A DNA stretch of 18,429 nt from NCBI GenBank assembly GCA_946628455.1, contig CAMOWP010000020.1:1-18429 (forward strand), written 5' to 3'. The position numbers were made by a program, and so were the translations under genes. Positions 1 through 7,226 of this stretch are shown here, piece by piece (the first letter of the stretch is position 1; every line of letters begins with the position of its first letter). The stretch is from an uncultured Clostridia bacterium. Its GTDB lineage: Bacteria > Bacillota > Clostridia > Oscillospirales > Acutalibacteraceae. The notes under the pieces were generated by a model. That model ran no database searches and was not told the origin of the DNA. It was given only the letters and a program-made list of their open reading frames with translations.

Positions 1-694
1 CTCTTAAATCCTCGTCTCTGAAGCAGCGCGCAAGCTGAATATATCTGTCAAAGCCCGCAATCATGGTAAGCTGCTTGTAAATCTGAGGAGACTGCGGAAG
101 AGCATAGAATTTTCCGTTATGTACTCTTGACGGAACAACATAGTCTCTTGCGCCTTCGGGAGTTGATTTTATCATCATCGGAGTTTCAATTTCGATAAAA
201 CCGTTATCGTAAAAATAATCTCTTGCAAGCTTTGCAATCTTGTGGCGCATAAGAATATTCTTTGTGAGCCTTTCGTTTCTCAGCTCAAGATAGCGGTATT
301 TAAGCGTTACGTCGTCGCCTACGCTGTCGCTCTTTTCAATCTCAAACGGAGGAGTCTGCGCCTTTGAGATAATTCTGAAATCGTTTACCATAACCTCGAT
401 ATCGCCGGTAGGGATTTCCTTGTTCTTGCTCTCTCTTTCGGCAACAACGCCCTTAGCCGCAACAACCCATTCAGTACGTGCAGCCTTTGCCTTTTCAAAA
501 AGCTCCCTGTCCGTATTATCGTTAAATGAAAGCTGAATGATTCCGCTTCTGTCCCTGAGGTCAATGAAGATGAGGTTTCCGAGGTCGCGCTGGCGCTGTA
601 CCCAGCCGAAAACCGTTATCTCCTCGCCCACGTTTTTCATATCGAATTCGGCACAGTATGCCGTTCTTTTAAGTCCTTTAATTGTGTCTGCCAT
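1..694 (-). CDS. aspS: aspartyl-tRNA synthetase, N-terminal part (runs off left edge)
   Basis: This cytoplasmic enzyme charges tRNA-Asp (or tRNA-Asp/Asn) with aspartate. Only the first 231 codons are in the window; the 3' end lies beyond base 1. What is visible is the N-terminal OB-fold anticodon-binding domain, with the typical segments FGWVQRQRDLGNLIFIDLRD and LKYRYLELRN. The beginning of the class II catalytic core follows (IETPMMIKSTPEGARDY, then LPQSPQIYKQ). The ATG at 694 overlaps the hisS stop by one base (TAATG), so the two synthetases are translationally coupled. A hisS-aspS pair is common in Firmicutes. Whether the enzyme is discriminating (Asp only) or non-discriminating cannot be told by eye. 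Confidence 0.96.
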   Translation of the reverse strand, partial: MADTIKGLKRTAYCAEFDMKNVGEEITVFGWVQRQRDLGNLIFIDLRDRSGIIQLSFNDNTDRELFEKAKAARTEWVVAAKGVVAERESKNKEIPTGDIEVMVNDFRIISKAQTPPFEIEKSDSVGDDVTLKYRYLELRNERLTKNILMRHKIAKLARDYFYDNGFIEIETPMMIKSTPEGARDYVVPSRVHNGKFYALPQSPQIYKQLTMIAGFDRYIQLARCFRDEDLR

Positions 695-2046
695 TAGTCA
701 TTATCTCCCGTACTTATACCAAAAAGTGAATTGAAATCAAGCGGCTCGCCGCCGATTTCCATATTGTCAAGCTGTTCCTTAAGGCTGATTGAATAGTACT
801 CTGAAACAAAGGTCACAAGGCTTATATCGCTTTGCTCGCCCGTAGCCATATTCTTGAGAACAGCCTTCTTTTCCTCAACCTCGTTATCGCCGATAACGAT
901 ATTGTATTTAGCGCCGAGCTTGTCGGCGTATTTCATCTGCGCTCTGATTGAGCGGTCATTGAGGTCATAAACAACGCCGAAGCCCTCCTCGCGCATATCC
1001 TTTGCTATTTCAACAGCCATCAGCTTTGCCTTTTCGCCTATTGCCGCAATGAACAAATCAGGGGTTTCAGCCTCAGGGTATTCACAGCCCTGAGAATCCA
1101 TAACAAGCTGAAGCCTTTCAAGCCCCATACCGAAGCCGAGCGACGGAGTTCTCTGGCCGCCGAGCTCCTCGATAAGCCCGTCATATCTTCCGCCTCCGCA
1201 GACAGTTCCCTGCGCGCCGATTGAATCGGCAATGAATTCAAATACCGTTTTGGTGTAATAATCAAGCCCTCTTACAATTTTCGGGTTAACAGTGTATTCG
1301 ATATTCATTGCGTCAAGATAGCTTTTAACGCTTTCAAAATGCTCTTTGCATTCATCGCAGAGATAATCGAGAATTTCAGGAGCGTTTTCGGCAATCGCTT
1401 TGTCCTCGGGGCTCTTGCAGTCAAGAAGCCTCATCGGGTTTCGCTCAAGCCTTTCCTGACAGGTTGAGCAAAGCTGCTCCTTATACTGTGAAAAGTATTC
1501 CTTGAGCGCCTCATGATATTTTGCACGGCACTCGGGGCAGCCGATTGAATTGATTTCAAGGTGTAAATCGCGAACGCCGAGCGTGTCAAAAAGCTGCTTT
1601 GCAAGCGCGATGATTTCCGCGTCTGCAAGAGGTGAGGTTGCGCCGAAGCATTCTACGCCGAACTGGTGGAATTCACGGAGCCTGCCTGCCTGCGGTTTTT
1701 CGTACCTGTAGCATGATGTGAGGTAACAGATTTTCTGGGGAAGCGCGCCGTTTGAAAGCCCGTTTTCAAGAAACGCTCTTGCCGCGCCTGCAGTTCCCTC
1801 GGGGCGAAGAGTTATTGACCTGCCTCCCTTATCGTCGAAGGTGTACATCTCCTTCTGAACAACGTCCGTTGTGTCGCCCACTCCGCGCTGAAACAGCTCG
1901 GTGTGTTCAAAAACGGGAGTTCTCATCTCCTTGTAGCCGAACGCCTGAGCGACGCTGAGGCACGTTCCTTCAATATACTGATTTTTGTGCACCTCTGACG
2001 GTAAAACGTCGTTAGTACCCTTAATCGCCTTTGTTATTAACGCCAT
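694..2046 (-). CDS. hisS: histidyl-tRNA synthetase
   Basis: HisRS attaches histidine to tRNA-His in the cytoplasm. The 450 residues are slightly longer than the usual 420-430. Class II motif 1 is visible (TPVFEHTELF), then motif 2 (LRPEGTAGAARAF), the HisRS-specific signature RGLDYYTKTVFEF near residue 260, and a C-terminal HGTP anticodon-binding domain. A Cys-rich insertion domain (CPEC, CSTC, CDEC pairs) sits in the middle, as in other clostridial HisRS, and could bind zinc. The start ATG is preceded by AGGAG eight bases upstream. It lies 60 bases after mgsA, with a stem-loop between them, and shares one base with aspS downstream. Confidence 0.97.
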   Translation of the reverse strand: MALITKAIKGTNDVLPSEVHKNQYIEGTCLSVAQAFGYKEMRTPVFEHTELFQRGVGDTTDVVQKEMYTFDDKGGRSITLRPEGTAGAARAFLENGLSNGALPQKICYLTSCYRYEKPQAGRLREFHQFGVECFGATSPLADAEIIALAKQLFDTLGVRDLHLEINSIGCPECRAKYHEALKEYFSQYKEQLCSTCQERLERNPMRLLDCKSPEDKAIAENAPEILDYLCDECKEHFESVKSYLDAMNIEYTVNPKIVRGLDYYTKTVFEFIADSIGAQGTVCGGGRYDGLIEELGGQRTPSLGFGMGLERLQLVMDSQGCEYPEAETPDLFIAAIGEKAKLMAVEIAKDMREEGFGVVYDLNDRSIRAQMKYADKLGAKYNIVIGDNEVEEKKAVLKNMATGEQSDISLVTFVSEYYSISLKEQLDNMEIGGEPLDFNSLFGISTGDND

Positions 2047-2071
2047 CGTTTATTCTCCTATATATTGCTTA

Positions 2072-2093
2072 TGCGGAGCAAAACTGCTCCGCA
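2072..2093. other. stem-loop between mgsA and hisS
   Basis: A perfect 9-bp inverted repeat (arms TGCGGAGCA and TGCTCCGCA around a 4-base loop) sits 13 bases after the mgsA stop and about 25 bases before the hisS start. Neither strand has a T-run after it, so it is not a standard intrinsic terminator. It may be an mRNA-stabilising or processing hairpin, or a leaky terminator that lowers hisS-aspS transcription relative to mgsA. Confidence 0.55.
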
Positions 2094-2106
2094 CGGTTAT
2101 TTAATG

Positions 2107-2517
2107 CTATCTGTTGTAACGCGGGTTGACGATTTCCCTCCACTCGAAATCGCCTCTTTCAACACCTCTGATAAGCGCTTCGGCAGTTGCAATATTTGTT
2201 GCAAACGGGATGTTATGAACATCGCACAGGCGCAACAAATCGTTATCGTTAGGTTCGTGAGGCTTTGCCGAGAGCGGGTCGCGGAAGAATATAAGCAGGT
2301 CAATTTCATTGCAGGCAATACGGCTTGCAATCTGCTGACCGCCGCCCTGTGAGCCGCTTAAAAAGCAGTTGATGTTAAGACCTGTTGCTTCTTTGACAAG
2401 CTTTCCCGTTGTTCCGGTTGCACAAACATCGTGGCGGCTGATAATTCCGCAATATGCAATACAAAACTGAACTAAGAGTTCTTTTTTAGCATCATGAGCA
2501 ATTAAAGCAATATTCAT
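2107..2517 (-). CDS. mgsA: methylglyoxal synthase family protein with altered catalytic site
   Basis: Methylglyoxal synthase converts dihydroxyacetone phosphate to methylglyoxal plus phosphate, a glycolytic bypass. The 136 residues align from memory without gaps to the B. subtilis enzyme: MNIALIAHDAKK, CATGTTGKL, LIFFRDPL, PHEP, LLRLCDVHNIPFATN. His8 (E. coli His19), Asp80 (E. coli Asp91) and His87 (E. coli His98) are kept. However, the GGDQQ motif reads GGGQQ, so Gly60 replaces E. coli Asp71, and PHDPD reads PHEPND, so Asn90 replaces Asp101. Both positions are catalytic aspartates in the studied enzymes. The reading frame is intact and the ribosome site GGAGGG is strong, so this is not a decaying gene. 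It may be a divergent active subfamily or a protein with another role. It follows pbp2 after 92 bases and precedes hisS. Confidence 0.88.
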   Translation of the reverse strand: MNIALIAHDAKKELLVQFCIAYCGIISRHDVCATGTTGKLVKEATGLNINCFLSGSQGGGQQIASRIACNEIDLLIFFRDPLSAKPHEPNDNDLLRLCDVHNIPFATNIATAEALIRGVERGDFEWREIVNPRYNR

Positions 2518-2609
2518 ACATTCCCTCCTATACTTTATTTCGCCAAGTGTCTAAAATCGTAATATATACTATATTAGCATAAAAAGCTATATAAAACAAG
2601 AATTATTTA

Positions 2610-4649
2610 TTACAGCAGGGTGGATTCCTGCTGAGCCTTCGATTCATTTGAATTGTGAGAATAATAATAGTCGATAATCGACGAGGTTATTCGCGCAGTT
2701 GAGCTACCGGAGCCCGCCAGCTCAATAGCTGACGCAACGCTGATTTCGGGGTTGTTATACGGAGCAAAGGTAATGAGGAAGCCGTTGTTTCTTATGGCTC
2801 CTCTCTCCTCAACCTGAGAGGTACCCGTTTTGCAGGCAACGGGAGTATCAATTGCGTCAAACACGTCCGACGGACCGCCCTGGGTTGCAACAAGGCGCAT
2901 ACCCTCGCGGACGATATCAATATTCCCCGGAGATACCTCAAGGGTTTTTACTGCGTTTGAGCCCGTTTCGTTAACAACGCCCGTTGAATTTGAAATTCTT
3001 GATTTGACAAAATGCATCTGGTAACGCGTTCCTCCGTTGGCAACGGTTGCGCAGTAATTGCACAGCTGAAGCGGGGTAAAGAGGTTTTCGGACTGACCGA
3101 TTGCCGCCTGAACAGTATCACCCGGGCGCCATACCATATCAAATTTCTTTCTGTATTCAGGGCCTGCGAGAACGCCCTTTGCCTCTGGGATTTCAACGCC
3201 CGTCTTTTCGCCGAGGCCGAACATTGAGCCGTAAAGGTTCATCTTTTCAATTCCGAGCCTCTGCGCGGTGTTATAGAAAAAGATGTTGCACGAATCCCTG
3301 ATAGCCGTTCTTACATTTTCACCGCCGTGATAATCGGTACACTTGAATTCCATATCGCTGACCTTGAAGAACTTGTTGCATTCAAAGGTTGTGTACTCCT
3401 GAATTGCGCCCTCCTGCAGCCCTGCAACAGCCATCATAGGCTTGAAGGTTGAGCCCGGAGCGTATGTACCCATTGCGAAACGGTTATAAAGCGGGTTGTT
3501 TTTATTTTTGAGCAGCTTGTTGTATTTCTTATAGTAATCGTTCAAATCATAAGCGGGATAGCTTGCGGCTGCGAGTATCTCGCCGTTATTGCAGTTTTCA
3601 ACAACAACCGCGCCCGTTGAATTATAGTAATCAACGCCCCGGCAGGTTTTTTCAAGCCTTGTCTGCGCTATCTTCTGCAGACCCTTTTCAATTGTGAGAA
3701 CGATAGTATCGCCCTGAGCAGGCTCCTTTGTTATCTCCTCGGTAACGTTTCCGTCAACGTCGATAGTAACTGTTTTTTCTCCGGGAATTCCCCTGAGATA
3801 CTGCTCCATTGCAGCCTCGATTCCCGATTCGCCAATCTCATCCGTTATACCGTAGCCCTTGTCCTTAAGCTCGGCGTACTCCTCGGCGTTAATTTTTCTC
3901 ACTGTTCCGAGGATATGCGGCGCGAGCTTTGAATCGGCATACTCTCTGTAGGCGACAACCTGAACGTCAGCGCCTTCGTAATAATCGTAATTTTCCTTGA
4001 TTTCCGCTACTGTTTTTGAGCTGACGTCATCAGCGATGGTAACGGGATTTGAAACGGAAAACAGCAGGCTTGTGAGCTCATAACGGATATTTCCGATTTC
4101 AAGCGCGGTTTTATAATCTCCGTTTTCTGCATACGCTTCAAGGCCATATTCCTCTATCATAGCGTCAAAGCAGTTCTGCGCGGTTGCATAAGCCTGAAGG
4201 TTAAACGCGTCCTTTCCCTTCATAGCCTTAATCATGCTCTCAAACTTTTCATCGTCCTCCTTAGTGAAGAACGCGGGCTTTCCGCTGTTATCAAGCTTGA
4301 GCGGAAGGTTGTGAACATACTCCTCGCCGTTTTTGGTGAAAAGCCTTATGAGATTCAGAATAACGGCGTTTCGCTCGTCATTATTATCTGCCGACGGGAA
4401 ATAGGCGGCGTTGAGTACGACGCTGTTTCCCTGACGGTTTGTTACAAGAGGGCTTCCGTTTCGGTCAACTATATCTCCTCCTGCAGCTTTAAGAGGAACC
4501 TTGTAGGTTTTTACGGTGTTGTTCTGAGCGGCGTAAAATTCGTTATTAACAATCTGGACGTCGTAAAGCTTGTAGCCGAAGCCGAGAATTGTTGCAACAA
4601 CAAGAATAACCGCAAGAATTGTTCTTGAGCTTTTATATATTCTGCCCAT
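2610..4649 (-). CDS. mrdA: penicillin-binding protein 2, elongasome transpeptidase
   Basis: This class B PBP cross-links peptidoglycan on the outer face of the membrane as part of the rod (elongation) complex. An N-terminal membrane anchor (about residues 10-25) is followed by a PBP-dimer/pedestal domain (about 50-310) and a transpeptidase domain (about 340-660). The active-site motifs are all present: SxxK at Ser400-Lys403 (GSTFK), SxN at Ser453-Asn455 (SCN) and KTG at 607-609. The 679 residues fit the family; the pedestal carries an extended stretch around residues 85-220, as in many clostridial homologues. The start is set by AAAGGAGG eight bases upstream. It lies 37 bases after mreD, which argues for PBP2 rather than the division enzyme FtsI. 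No SEDS partner (rodA) is in the window. Confidence 0.94.
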   Translation of the reverse strand: MGRIYKSSRTILAVILVVATILGFGYKLYDVQIVNNEFYAAQNNTVKTYKVPLKAAGGDIVDRNGSPLVTNRQGNSVVLNAAYFPSADNNDERNAVILNLIRLFTKNGEEYVHNLPLKLDNSGKPAFFTKEDDEKFESMIKAMKGKDAFNLQAYATAQNCFDAMIEEYGLEAYAENGDYKTALEIGNIRYELTSLLFSVSNPVTIADDVSSKTVAEIKENYDYYEGADVQVVAYREYADSKLAPHILGTVRKINAEEYAELKDKGYGITDEIGESGIEAAMEQYLRGIPGEKTVTIDVDGNVTEEITKEPAQGDTIVLTIEKGLQKIAQTRLEKTCRGVDYYNSTGAVVVENCNNGEILAAASYPAYDLNDYYKKYNKLLKNKNNPLYNRFAMGTYAPGSTFKPMMAVAGLQEGAIQEYTTFECNKFFKVSDMEFKCTDYHGGENVRTAIRDSCNIFFYNTAQRLGIEKMNLYGSMFGLGEKTGVEIPEAKGVLAGPEYRKKFDMVWRPGDTVQAAIGQSENLFTPLQLCNYCATVANGGTRYQMHFVKSRISNSTGVVNETGSNAVKTLEVSPGNIDIVREGMRLVATQGGPSDVFDAIDTPVACKTGTSQVEERGAIRNNGFLITFAPYNNPEISVASAIELAGSGSSTARITSSIIDYYYSHNSNESKAQQESTLL

Positions 4650-4686
4650 ATTCGGTTCCTCCTTTCACTAAAGATAGTTTTCTCAA

Positions 4687-5217
4687 TCAGTCAACAGTGC
4701 GCGACGTTTTATTGAGCTTTGCCTTAAGCGGCCTTATAAAGAGATACAGCGCAAACGACATAACGGCTGTATACAGAAATGACGGAAGATAGAAAAATCC
4801 GAGCGCCGCGAGCCTTCCCTCGCCGCCGCCAATCAGAATATAGAACAGCCAGTAAAGCATACAGAAAAGAAAAGCGGAAACTATGCACGCAATTACGCCG
4901 TACCAGAAGGTGTTTCTGAACAGAAACGTTACGAGCCACGAGCTGACGTAGCACGCAACAAGCATAAACACGCTTGCAAAAATTCTGTGATTTGAGCTTA
5001 TCATATCCCAGAGAAGCCCGCCGAACAGCCCTAAAAACGCGGCGGCTCTTTCATCCTCGCCTACCCCGATAAGAATGCATACGGGGATGATGAAGAAGCA
5101 CCTTGCGCCGAAAACTGTAAACCAGGCTCCGCTGATATTCTGAAGAAACGCCGCCACAAGAATAAGCAGAGCGTAAACGCCGTATTTAATTGTCTTATCC
5201 TTGAATGACAGTTCCAT
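4687..5217 (-). CDS. mreD: rod shape-determining membrane protein MreD
   Basis: MreD is an integral membrane protein that helps assemble the MreB/MreC/PBP2 elongation machinery. The 176 residues contain about five or six hydrophobic helices, with a LLWDMISSNHRIFASVF segment in the middle that resembles the family's conserved G-x-x-x-D region. I chose ATG 5217 (MELSFKDK). An upstream in-frame ATG at 5259 would overlap mreC by 25 bases and add a charged N-terminus unlike the family. The start at 5217 leaves 17 bases after the mreC stop and has a GGAAG ribosome site. MreD sequences are poorly conserved, so the name rests largely on size, topology and position between mreC and pbp2. Confidence 0.9.
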   Translation of the reverse strand: MELSFKDKTIKYGVYALLILVAAFLQNISGAWFTVFGARCFFIIPVCILIGVGEDERAAAFLGLFGGLLWDMISSNHRIFASVFMLVACYVSSWLVTFLFRNTFWYGVIACIVSAFLFCMLYWLFYILIGGGEGRLAALGFFYLPSFLYTAVMSFALYLFIRPLKAKLNKTSRTVD

Positions 5218-5234
5218 AAAACCAGCTTCCGAAA

Positions 5235-6062
5235 TTAATAGTTTGTAACGATAAAGCACTGAGAGAGCTCGTCAACGCTCACCTCAGGCACAATGCGGGC
5301 GTAAGATGAAATATCAGTTGTTTCATCCGTTACCTCGTCAACCGTTCCGATAACAAGACCCTTTGGCACCTTATCGCCTATACCTGCCGAGCAGATAATT
5401 GAGCCGTAGGCAACTCTTGTTGAGGAGGAGAGGTTTGACATTTTGCATTTTTCCTCTCTTGCAAGCCTTGCGTTTCCCGTTACATATGAAATCTCGCCTG
5501 AGATAATCTCATAGGCAGAAACGTTAAACTTTGGGTCAAGAATAGTTTTAACAACGCAGTAATCGGGATAAACCTTGTCAACAATACCGACAAGGTTTTT
5601 CTTGTAAATAACAGCGTTGCCCGCCTTTACTCCGTTAACGGAGCCCTTGCTGAGAGAAAAGGATTTATAGATATCGGCGCCGTCTCTTGCGATAACGGAA
5701 GCCTCAACAAATTCATATGCACCGTTCTCCTCCTTGAGCTCAAGGGCTTCCTTGTACATATCGTTTTGCTTTTTCATATCCTCGTAATCGGCAAGCTTTG
5801 CCTTAAGCTCTCCGTTTTCCTCTTCAATTTCGCTTATTTTCTTTTCATAAGCGGCGTTTGGCTTAACGTTACCGAAGGCGGAATCAAAGCCGTTGCTGAT
5901 TTTCTGCGCAACAAAATGAAGCGGTGAAAAAACGGTCCCCACAACAGAGGACTGAACGGTTTCGCTGCGCCCTGTTATTCCCGCAAGCAGCGCCCCTGCA
6001 AGAAGAAGCGCAATTATTGCCGCTATTAACTTGTAACGTCCGTTTTTGAATAGTGATTTCAT
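5235..6062 (-). CDS. mreC: rod shape-determining protein MreC
   Basis: MreC is a single-pass membrane protein whose extracytoplasmic domain bridges cytosolic MreB to PBP2. The 275 residues show a membrane anchor at about 12-28, a coiled coil at about 75-115 rich in Glu/Lys (KISEIEEENGELKAKL), and a C-terminal beta-barrel region. That region has the family segments SVNGVKAGNAVIYKKNLVGIVDKVYPDYCVVKTILDP and, later, KGLVIGTV. The start ATG has GGAG about seven bases upstream. It lies 29 bases after mreB. Confidence 0.95.
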   Translation of the reverse strand: MKSLFKNGRYKLIAAIIALLLAGALLAGITGRSETVQSSVVGTVFSPLHFVAQKISNGFDSAFGNVKPNAAYEKKISEIEEENGELKAKLADYEDMKKQNDMYKEALELKEENGAYEFVEASVIARDGADIYKSFSLSKGSVNGVKAGNAVIYKKNLVGIVDKVYPDYCVVKTILDPKFNVSAYEIISGEISYVTGNARLAREEKCKMSNLSSSTRVAYGSIICSAGIGDKVPKGLVIGTVDEVTDETTDISSYARIVPEVSVDELSQCFIVTNY

Positions 6063-6091
6063 TTATATCTCCGAAATATGTAGAAATGTTT

Positions 6092-7072
6092 TTATCTGCC
6101 TTTTCTGAGGCGTTGCGAGGTTCCGAGAGCAACGCAGTTTTCGGGATTCTCGGGAATTATAATCGGGATAAGAATTTCCCTTTCAAGCTTTTCCTTGATT
6201 CCCCTGAGCCTTGCACCGCCGCCCGTCAGGTAAATTCCGCGGTCAAGAATATCCGCAGAGAGGTCGGGAAGGGTAACCTCAAGGGTTTCCCTGATTGCCG
6301 TTATTATTTCATCAAGCTGAGTGTTTATAACCTCTCTGATATCGGCTGACGTAATCTCGGCAGAGCCCGGGAGACCGTCCTCAAGCTTTCTTCCCTTAAT
6401 TTCCATTGCAGCCTCGCCGTCATATTCAGAGGCGGAGCCGATTTTAAGCTTGATATCCTCGGCTGTTTTTTCGCCGACTAAAATTCCGTGCTCCTTCTTG
6501 AGATAATCAAGAATCGCCTCGTTGAGGGAATCTCCGCCGATTTTCACGCTTCTGCAGGAGGCAACTCTTCCGAGCGTTACAACAGCTATATCGCAGGTGC
6601 CGCCGCCGAAATCTATAATCATCGAGCCGGTTGCCTCATAAACGGGAAGCCCTGCGCCGAGAGCGGCAGCCATTGGTGCTTCAATAAGCTCAACATCCTG
6701 AGCGCCTGCAGCGCGGACCGCGTCCTCTACGGCTCTTCTTTCAACCTCGGTAACGCCTGAGGGCACGCTGATAACAACGCCTGTTTTGGTAAACATTCCC
6801 CTTTTGCTTGAGCGGTACATAAAGTTGTGAAGCATATCCGCAGTCATATCAAAATCAGCGATAACGCCGCCCCTTATAGGCATAATCGGAACGATTGAGC
6901 CCGGGGTTCTTCCTATCATCTTTTTTGCCTCGTTTCCCGTTGCGAGGACCTGCTTCGTTTTGACGTCAACAGCCACAACGCTCGGCTCGCTTATCAGGAT
7001 ATGACCTTTTTTATCGGTAAGGCGTGTTGTTGAGGTACCTAAATCGATACCGATTTCTCTTGAAAAAATCAT
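6092..7072 (-). CDS. mreB: rod shape-determining protein MreB (bacterial actin)
   Basis: MreB is an ATP-binding actin homologue that forms membrane-associated filaments and directs sidewall peptidoglycan synthesis. Actin-fold motifs are present: phosphate-1 GIDLGTST at residues 8-15, EPSVVAVD at 29-36, phosphate-2 MIIDFGGGTCDIAVV at 151-165, and the adenosine motif YLTGGGARLRG at 281-291. At 326 residues it is slightly shorter than the usual 335-345. The segment just after phosphate-1 (TTRLTDKKGH) differs from the usual NTLVYVKGKG. It is the first gene of the shape cluster, 42 bases after a good promoter -10 box. The paralogue type (MreB, Mbl or MreBH) cannot be settled, but the mreCD neighbours favour MreB. 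Confidence 0.94.
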   Translation of the reverse strand: MIFSREIGIDLGTSTTRLTDKKGHILISEPSVVAVDVKTKQVLATGNEAKKMIGRTPGSIVPIMPIRGGVIADFDMTADMLHNFMYRSSKRGMFTKTGVVISVPSGVTEVERRAVEDAVRAAGAQDVELIEAPMAAALGAGLPVYEATGSMIIDFGGGTCDIAVVTLGRVASCRSVKIGGDSLNEAILDYLKKEHGILVGEKTAEDIKLKIGSASEYDGEAAMEIKGRKLEDGLPGSAEITSADIREVINTQLDEIITAIRETLEVTLPDLSADILDRGIYLTGGGARLRGIKEKLEREILIPIIIPENPENCVALGTSQRLRKGR

Positions 7073-7113
7073 TATGTAAATCTCACTTCCAGAGTAAAAG
7101 TTAAATTTTTAGA

Positions 7114-7141
7114 AATATATTATATAATATTAGCTTGTCAA
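7114..7141 (-). promoter_or_regulatory. sigma-A-type promoter of the mreBCD-pbp2 operon
   Basis: Read on the minus strand, a perfect -35 box TTGACA (7141-7136) is followed after 16 bases by TATATT (7119-7114). An alternative TATAAT lies within the spacer but is too close to the -35. Transcription would start near 7107, giving a leader of about 35 bases before the mreB ATG. The DNA just upstream of the -35 is very AT-rich, as expected of an UP element. Confidence 0.6.
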
Positions 7142-7151
7142 TCTCAATACC

Positions 7152-7183
7152 AAATTTAAAATTTGCAAAAAAATTTAAAATTT
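7152..7183. repeat. AT-rich 13-bp direct repeat upstream of mreB
   Basis: AAATTTAAAATTT occurs at 7152-7164 and exactly again at 7171-7183, with starts 19 bases apart. It lies between the mreB promoter and the pdaA terminator. The distal copy also supplies part of the T-rich tail of the terminator. It could act as a paired UP element or as an A-tract-bent protein site. No longer repeat family is evident. Confidence 0.6.
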
Positions 7184-7217
7184 ATGCCGCCGGCAACGCA
7201 TAAGGCGAGCCGACGGC
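7165..7217 (-). terminator. intrinsic terminator after pdaA
   Basis: On the minus strand, ten bases after the pdaA stop, GCCGTCGGC (7217-7209) can pair with GCCGGCGGC (7194-7186). The stem is 9 bp with one G-U pair, around a 14-base loop. It is followed by a T-rich tail that contains a run of seven T. This separates the prfB-mgtC-pdaA transcript from the mreB promoter just downstream. Confidence 0.65.
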
Positions 7218-7226
7218 TTAGCTGTT

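Noticed and set aside
2047..2106. T-box riboswitch before hisS
   Set aside because: Only 60 bases separate mgsA and hisS. No T-box AGGGUGGNACCGCG-like sequence or terminator with U-tract is present.
2065..2352. Plus-strand frame opposite mgsA
   Set aside because: It starts in the mgsA-hisS hairpin region and runs antisense to mgsA. No promoter, ribosome site or protein motif supports it.
2518..2609. Separate promoter for mgsA in the pbp2-mgsA gap
   Set aside because: AT-rich boxes exist (for example TTGTTT, 17 bases, then TAATAT on the minus strand) but match the consensus poorly in DNA that is AT-rich throughout, so I do not call it.
5218..5259. Longer mreD start at 5259
   Set aside because: It would overlap the mreC end and add a polar N-terminus unlike MreD. 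ATG 5217 fits spacing and family length.
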